Shown here one piece after another: positions 59,901 to 64,000 of a DNA stretch of 64,000 nt. The position numbers and the translations under genes were made by a program. Source of the stretch: Toxotes chatareus. Lineage: Eukaryota; Chordata; Actinopteri; Toxotidae. The stretch covers positions 549,501 through 613,500 of the forward strand of contig CM028888.1 in assembly GCA_016801885.1 (NCBI GenBank), in the 5' to 3' direction. Under the pieces are notes generated by a model. That model worked only from the letters and a program-made list of their open reading frames with translations. It was not told the origin of the DNA and ran no database searches. Position 1 is the stretch's first letter; the number at the start of each line of letters is the position of its first letter.

Positions 59901-62900
59901 AAATTCGACAAAAAAAGTCAAAAATTTTTTGACCTCAAAATGTCAAAAAAATCATAGTATAGTATAGGCTTTTTTCGGCAAAAAGTCAAAATTTTTTTTG
60001 ACCTCAAATGTCAAAAATAGTATTTTTGACAAAAAGTCAAAATTTTTTTTGACCTCAAAATGTCAAAAAACGTCATAGTATAGTAAGGCGTTTTTTTCGG
60101 CAAAAAAGTCAAAATTTTTTTTTTTGACCTCAAAATGTCATAAAAAACGTATAGTATAGTATGTTTTTTTTTTTCGAAAAAAAGTCAAAATTTTTTTGAC
60201 CTCAAAATGTCATAAAAAACGCCATAGTATAGTAAGGCCAAAATCGGAAAAAAAAGTCAAAAATTTTTTGACTCAAAATGTCATAAAAAACGTCATAGTA
60301 TAGTAGCGTTTTTTTCGCCAAAAAGTCAAAAATTTTTTTTTGAAAAAAATGTCATAAAAACGTCATAGTAAAAAGTCAAAAAGTCAAAATTTTTTTTTTG
60401 ACCTCAAAATGTCATAAAAACGTATAGTATAGTAATTTTTTGTCAAAAAGTCAAAAAATTTTTTGACCTCAAAATGTCATAAAAAACGTATAGTATAAGG
60501 CGCTTTTTTCGGACAAAAGTCAAAAATTTTTTTGACCTCAAAATGTCATAAAAACGTCATATATATAGTAAGGTCAAAAAAACAAAAAAAGTCAAAAAAT
60601 TTTTTTGACCTCAAAATGTCATAAAAAACGCTATAGTATAGTATAGTCGCAAAAAGGTCATTTTTTTGACCTCAAAATGTCATAAAAAAAAATTTTTTGA
60701 CCAAAAAATGTCATAAAAACGCATAAATAGTATAGTATGTTTTTTTTTTTCGACAAAAAAGTCAATTTTTTTTTTTTGACCTCAAAATGTCATAAAAAAC
60801 GTCATAGTATAGTAAGGCGCAAAAATCGGACAAAAAGTCAGTCAAAATTTTTTTTTTGACCTCAAAATGTCATAAAAACGCCATATAGTATAAGCGTTTT
60901 TCGACAAAAAAGTCAAAAATTTTTTTTTGACCTCAAAATGTCATAAAAAACGTCATAGTATATAAAATCGGTCAAAATTTTTTTCGAAAAAAAAGTCAAA
61001 ATATTTTTTTTGACCTCAAAATGTCATAAAAAACGTCATAGTATAGTAATTTTCAAAATCGACAAAAAAAAAGTCAAATTTTTTTTTGACCTCAAAATGT
61101 CATAAAAAAAACGCCATAGTATAGTAAGGCGCCAAAATCGCAAAAAAGTCAAAAATTTTTTTTGACCTCAAAATGTCATAAAAAACGTCATAGTATAGTA
61201 TGGCCAAAATCGACAAAAAAAGTCAAAATTTTTTTTGACCTCAAAATGTCATAAAAACGTCATATAGTATAGTATGTATGCCAAAATCGCAAAAAAGTCA
61301 AAAAAAAAAAAGTCAAAAAAAAGTCATATTTTTGCCAAAAAGTCTCAAATGTCATAAAAACGCCATAGTATAGTAGTAAGGCCAAAATCGGCAAAAAAAA
61401 GTCAAAAATTTTTTGACCTCAAAATGTCATAAAAACGTCATATAGTATAGTATAGGTTTTTTTTTCGACAAAAAGTCAAAAAATTTTTTGACCTCAAAAT
61501 GTCATAAAAACGCCATATAGTATAGTAAGGCGCCAAAATCGGACAAAAAGTCAAAATTTTTTTGACCTCAAAATGTCATAAAAAACGTCATAGTATAGTA
61601 TGTCAAAATCGAAAAAAAGTCAAAAATTTTTTTGACCTCAAAATGTCATAAAAAACGTCATAGTATAGTAAGCGTCAAAATCGACAAAAAAAGTCAAAAT
61701 TTTTTTTGACCTCAAAATGTCAAAAAAAAAAAATCAAAATCGCAAAAAGTCAAATTTTTTTTTGACCTCAAAATGTCATAAAAACGCGTTTTCGCCAAAA
61801 AAAGTCAAAATTTTTTTTGACCTCAAAATGTCATCATAGTATAGTAGTAAGCGTTTTTTTTTTCGGCCAAAAAAGTCAAAAATTTTTTTGACCTCAAAAT
61901 GTCATAAAAAACGCTATAGTATAGTATAGGCCAAAATCGGACAAAAAAGTCAAATTTTTTTTTTGACCTCAAAATGTCAAAAAACGCCATAGTATAGTAG
62001 TATGTTTTTTTCGGCAAAAAGTCAAAAATTTTTTTGACCTCAAAATGTCATAAAAAAAACGCCATAGTATAGTATAAAATCGACAAAAAAGTTTTTTTTT
62101 TTTGACCTCAAATGTCAAAAAAAACGCCATAGTATAGTAAGGCTCAAAATGACAAAAAGTCAAAAAACGCCTCAAAATGTCATAAAAATCATATAGTATA
62201 GTAAAATCAAAATCGCAAAAAAGTCGTTTTTTTTTTGACCTCAAAATGTCATAAAAAACGCCATAGTATAGTATATTTTTTTTTCGACAAAAAAGTCAAA
62301 TTTTTTTTTTGACCTCAAAATGTCATAAAAAACGTCATAGTAGTAGTATATCAAAATCGCAAAAAAGTCAAAATTTTTTTTGACCTCAAAATGTCATAAA
62401 AAAACGCATAGTATCATAGTATAGTAAAAGTTTTTTTCGACAAAAAAGTCATAAAAAAAATTTTTTTGACCTCAAAATGTCAAAAGTCAAAAAAAACGCC
62501 ATAGTATAGTATAGGCCAAATCGGACAAAAAGTCAAAATTTTTTTTTGACCTCAAAATGTCATAAAAAACGTCATAGTATAGTATGCAATGTTTTTTTCG
62601 GCAAAAAAGTCAAAAATTTTTTTTGACCTCAAAATGTCATAAAAACGCTATATAGTATAGTATAGGCGTTTTTTTCGACAAAAAGTCAAAATTTTTTTTG
62701 ACCTCAAAATGTCATAAAAACGCCATAGTATAGTATAAGCGCCAAAATCGGCACAAAAAGTCAAAAAATTTTTTTGACCTCAAAATGTCATAAAAAACGT
62801 CATAGTATAGTAAGGCAAAAATCAAAAAAAAGTCAAAAAATTTTTGACCTCAAAATGTCATAAAAAACGCCATAGTATAGTAAGTAAAAACAAAAAAGTC

Positions 62901-64000
62901 AAAATTTTTGACCTCAAAAATGTCATAAACGTCAAAATGTCAAAAAAACGTCAAAGTATAAAATGACCTCAAAATGTCATAAAAAACGTCATAAAATTTT
63001 TTTTGATCCTCAAAATGTCAAAATTTTTTTGACCTCAAAATGTCATAAAAAAGCTATAGTATAGTATATTTCAAAATCGGCAAAAAGTCAAAATTTTTTT
63101 TGACCTCAAATGTCATAAAAAACGTCATAGTATAGTAAGCGCCAAAATCGGAAAAAAAGTCAAATTTTTTTTGACCTCAAAATGTCATAAAAAAACGCAT
63201 ATAGTATAGTAAGGCGCCAAAAAATCGACAAAAAAGTCAAAAATTTTTTTTGACCTCAAAATGTCATAAAAAACGCCATAGTATAGTAAGGCCAAAATCG
63301 GCAAAAAAGTCAAAAAATTTTTTTGACCTCAAAATGTCATAAAAAAACGTCATAGTATAGTAAGGCCAAAATCGACAAAAAAGTCAAAAAATTTTTTTGA
63401 CCTCAAATGTCATAAAAAAACGTCATAGTATAGTAAAAAAAAATCCGCAAAAATCAAAAATTTTTTTGACCTCAAAATGTCATAAAAACGTCATATAGTA
63501 TAGTATAAGGTTTTTTCGGCCAAAAAAAAAAAAATTTTTTTTTTGACCTCAAAATGTCAAAAAAAACGCCATAGTATAGTATGGCGCGCCAAAAAAAAAA
63601 AAAAATTTTTTTTCAAATGTCATTTTTTTGACCTCAAAAAAAAGTCAAAAAAACGCTAAAAATGTCATAAAAATAGTATAGTAAGGCGCTTTTTTTCGGC
63701 GCCAAAAAAGTCAAATTTTTTTTTTGACCTCAAAATGTCATAAAAAACGCCATAGTATAGTAAGGCGCCAAAATCGACAAAAAGTCAAAAAAAATTTTTT
63801 TGACCTCAAAATGTCATAAAAAAACGCATATAGTATAGTATATCGACAAAAAGTTTTTTCGCCAAAAAGTCAAAAAATTTTTTGACCTCAAAATGTCAAA
63901 AAAAACGTCATAGTATAGTATAAGGCGCCAAAATCGAAAAAAAAGTCAAAAAATTTTTTGACCTCAAAATGTCATAAAAAACGTCATATAGTATAGTAAG
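44907..64000 (+). repeat. Satellite DNA: about 75-bp monomers, 19 kb, open at the right end
   Basis: A head-to-tail array in one orientation. Each unit has the order TTTTTGACCTCAAAATGTCA, TAAAAAACGTCATAGTATAG, TAAGGCGTCAAAATCGGACA, AAAAAGTCAAAAA. Array length divided by period gives roughly 250 units. The GTCAAAAA and TTTTTGAC halves form an inverted repeat across the unit junction. Units vary in three ways: the linker (GCGCCAAAATCGG versus GCGTTTTTTCGG), the CGTCATAG/CGCCATAG/CGCATAG segment, and A/T run lengths. Some are fused or shortened (for example near 50,580-50,640 and 54,880-54,960). No gene interrupts it. It may be pericentromeric, subtelomeric or an intergenic heterochromatin block. 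Confidence 0.95.

Noticed and set aside
45068..62244. Lys/Ser- or Phe/Tyr-rich open frames inside the satellite
   Set aside because: They repeat with the 25-codon period of the monomer, occur on both strands and in several frames, and are translations of the satellite rather than genes.
44907..64000. CRISPR-like array
   Set aside because: The units are contiguous satellite monomers without unique spacers, in a vertebrate genome.

Overview
The window looks like a contig from a ray-finned (teleost, probably percomorph) fish genome. The evidence is a cluster of intronless odorant receptors of the fish OR131-2-like type, a Tc1/mariner remnant typical of fish DNA, and a multi-exon NUP98-NUP96 gene with GT-AG introns. 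Nothing prokaryotic or viral was recognised.

Layout. (i) 1-2225 is homopolymer-inflated, unreadable sequence. It grades into 2226-4931, which looks more natural but holds nothing recognisable. (ii) 4934-5585 is an internally deleted Tc1-like transposon. (iii) 6.7-21.2 kb is an odorant-receptor cluster. The minus-strand part has an intact receptor (6769-7710), a fragment (8957-9183), a frameshifted copy (9382-10376), a short 5' fragment (11478-11578) and an intact divergent receptor (12526-13479). The plus-strand part has two almost identical intact receptors (16751-17695 and 19717-20682) and a rearranged pseudogene (about 20755-21150). The two halves point away from each other. (iv) About 21.93-37.65 kb is NUP98-NUP96. 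It has a noncoding first exon and 24 coding exons, covering the FG repeats, the GLEBS motif, the autoproteolytic domain and the start of NUP96. The reading frame is broken by one base at a G homopolymer in exon 24. The gene is lost a few bases into exon 26, at about 37,975. (v) 37,976-44,906 is another low-quality block without recognisable genes. (vi) 44,907-64,000 is an unbroken tandem satellite of about 75 bp per unit, all in one orientation, running off the end of the window.

How the parts relate. The receptors are expected to act as seven-transmembrane chemosensors in olfactory neurons. Their pattern of near-identity in the 5' half and difference in the extracellular loop 2 and TM6-TM7 regions suggests recent duplication with gene conversion. 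NUP98-NUP96 encodes one precursor that cuts itself into the pore proteins Nup98 and Nup96; here the last third is missing, probably for assembly reasons. The satellite and the two low-quality blocks suggest a hard-to-assemble, repeat-rich chromosome region reconstructed from noisy reads. I found no clear novel gene system. The best leads are the satellite, the receptor homogenisation pattern, and the closeness of odorant receptors to NUP98, which is also seen in human 11p15.4.
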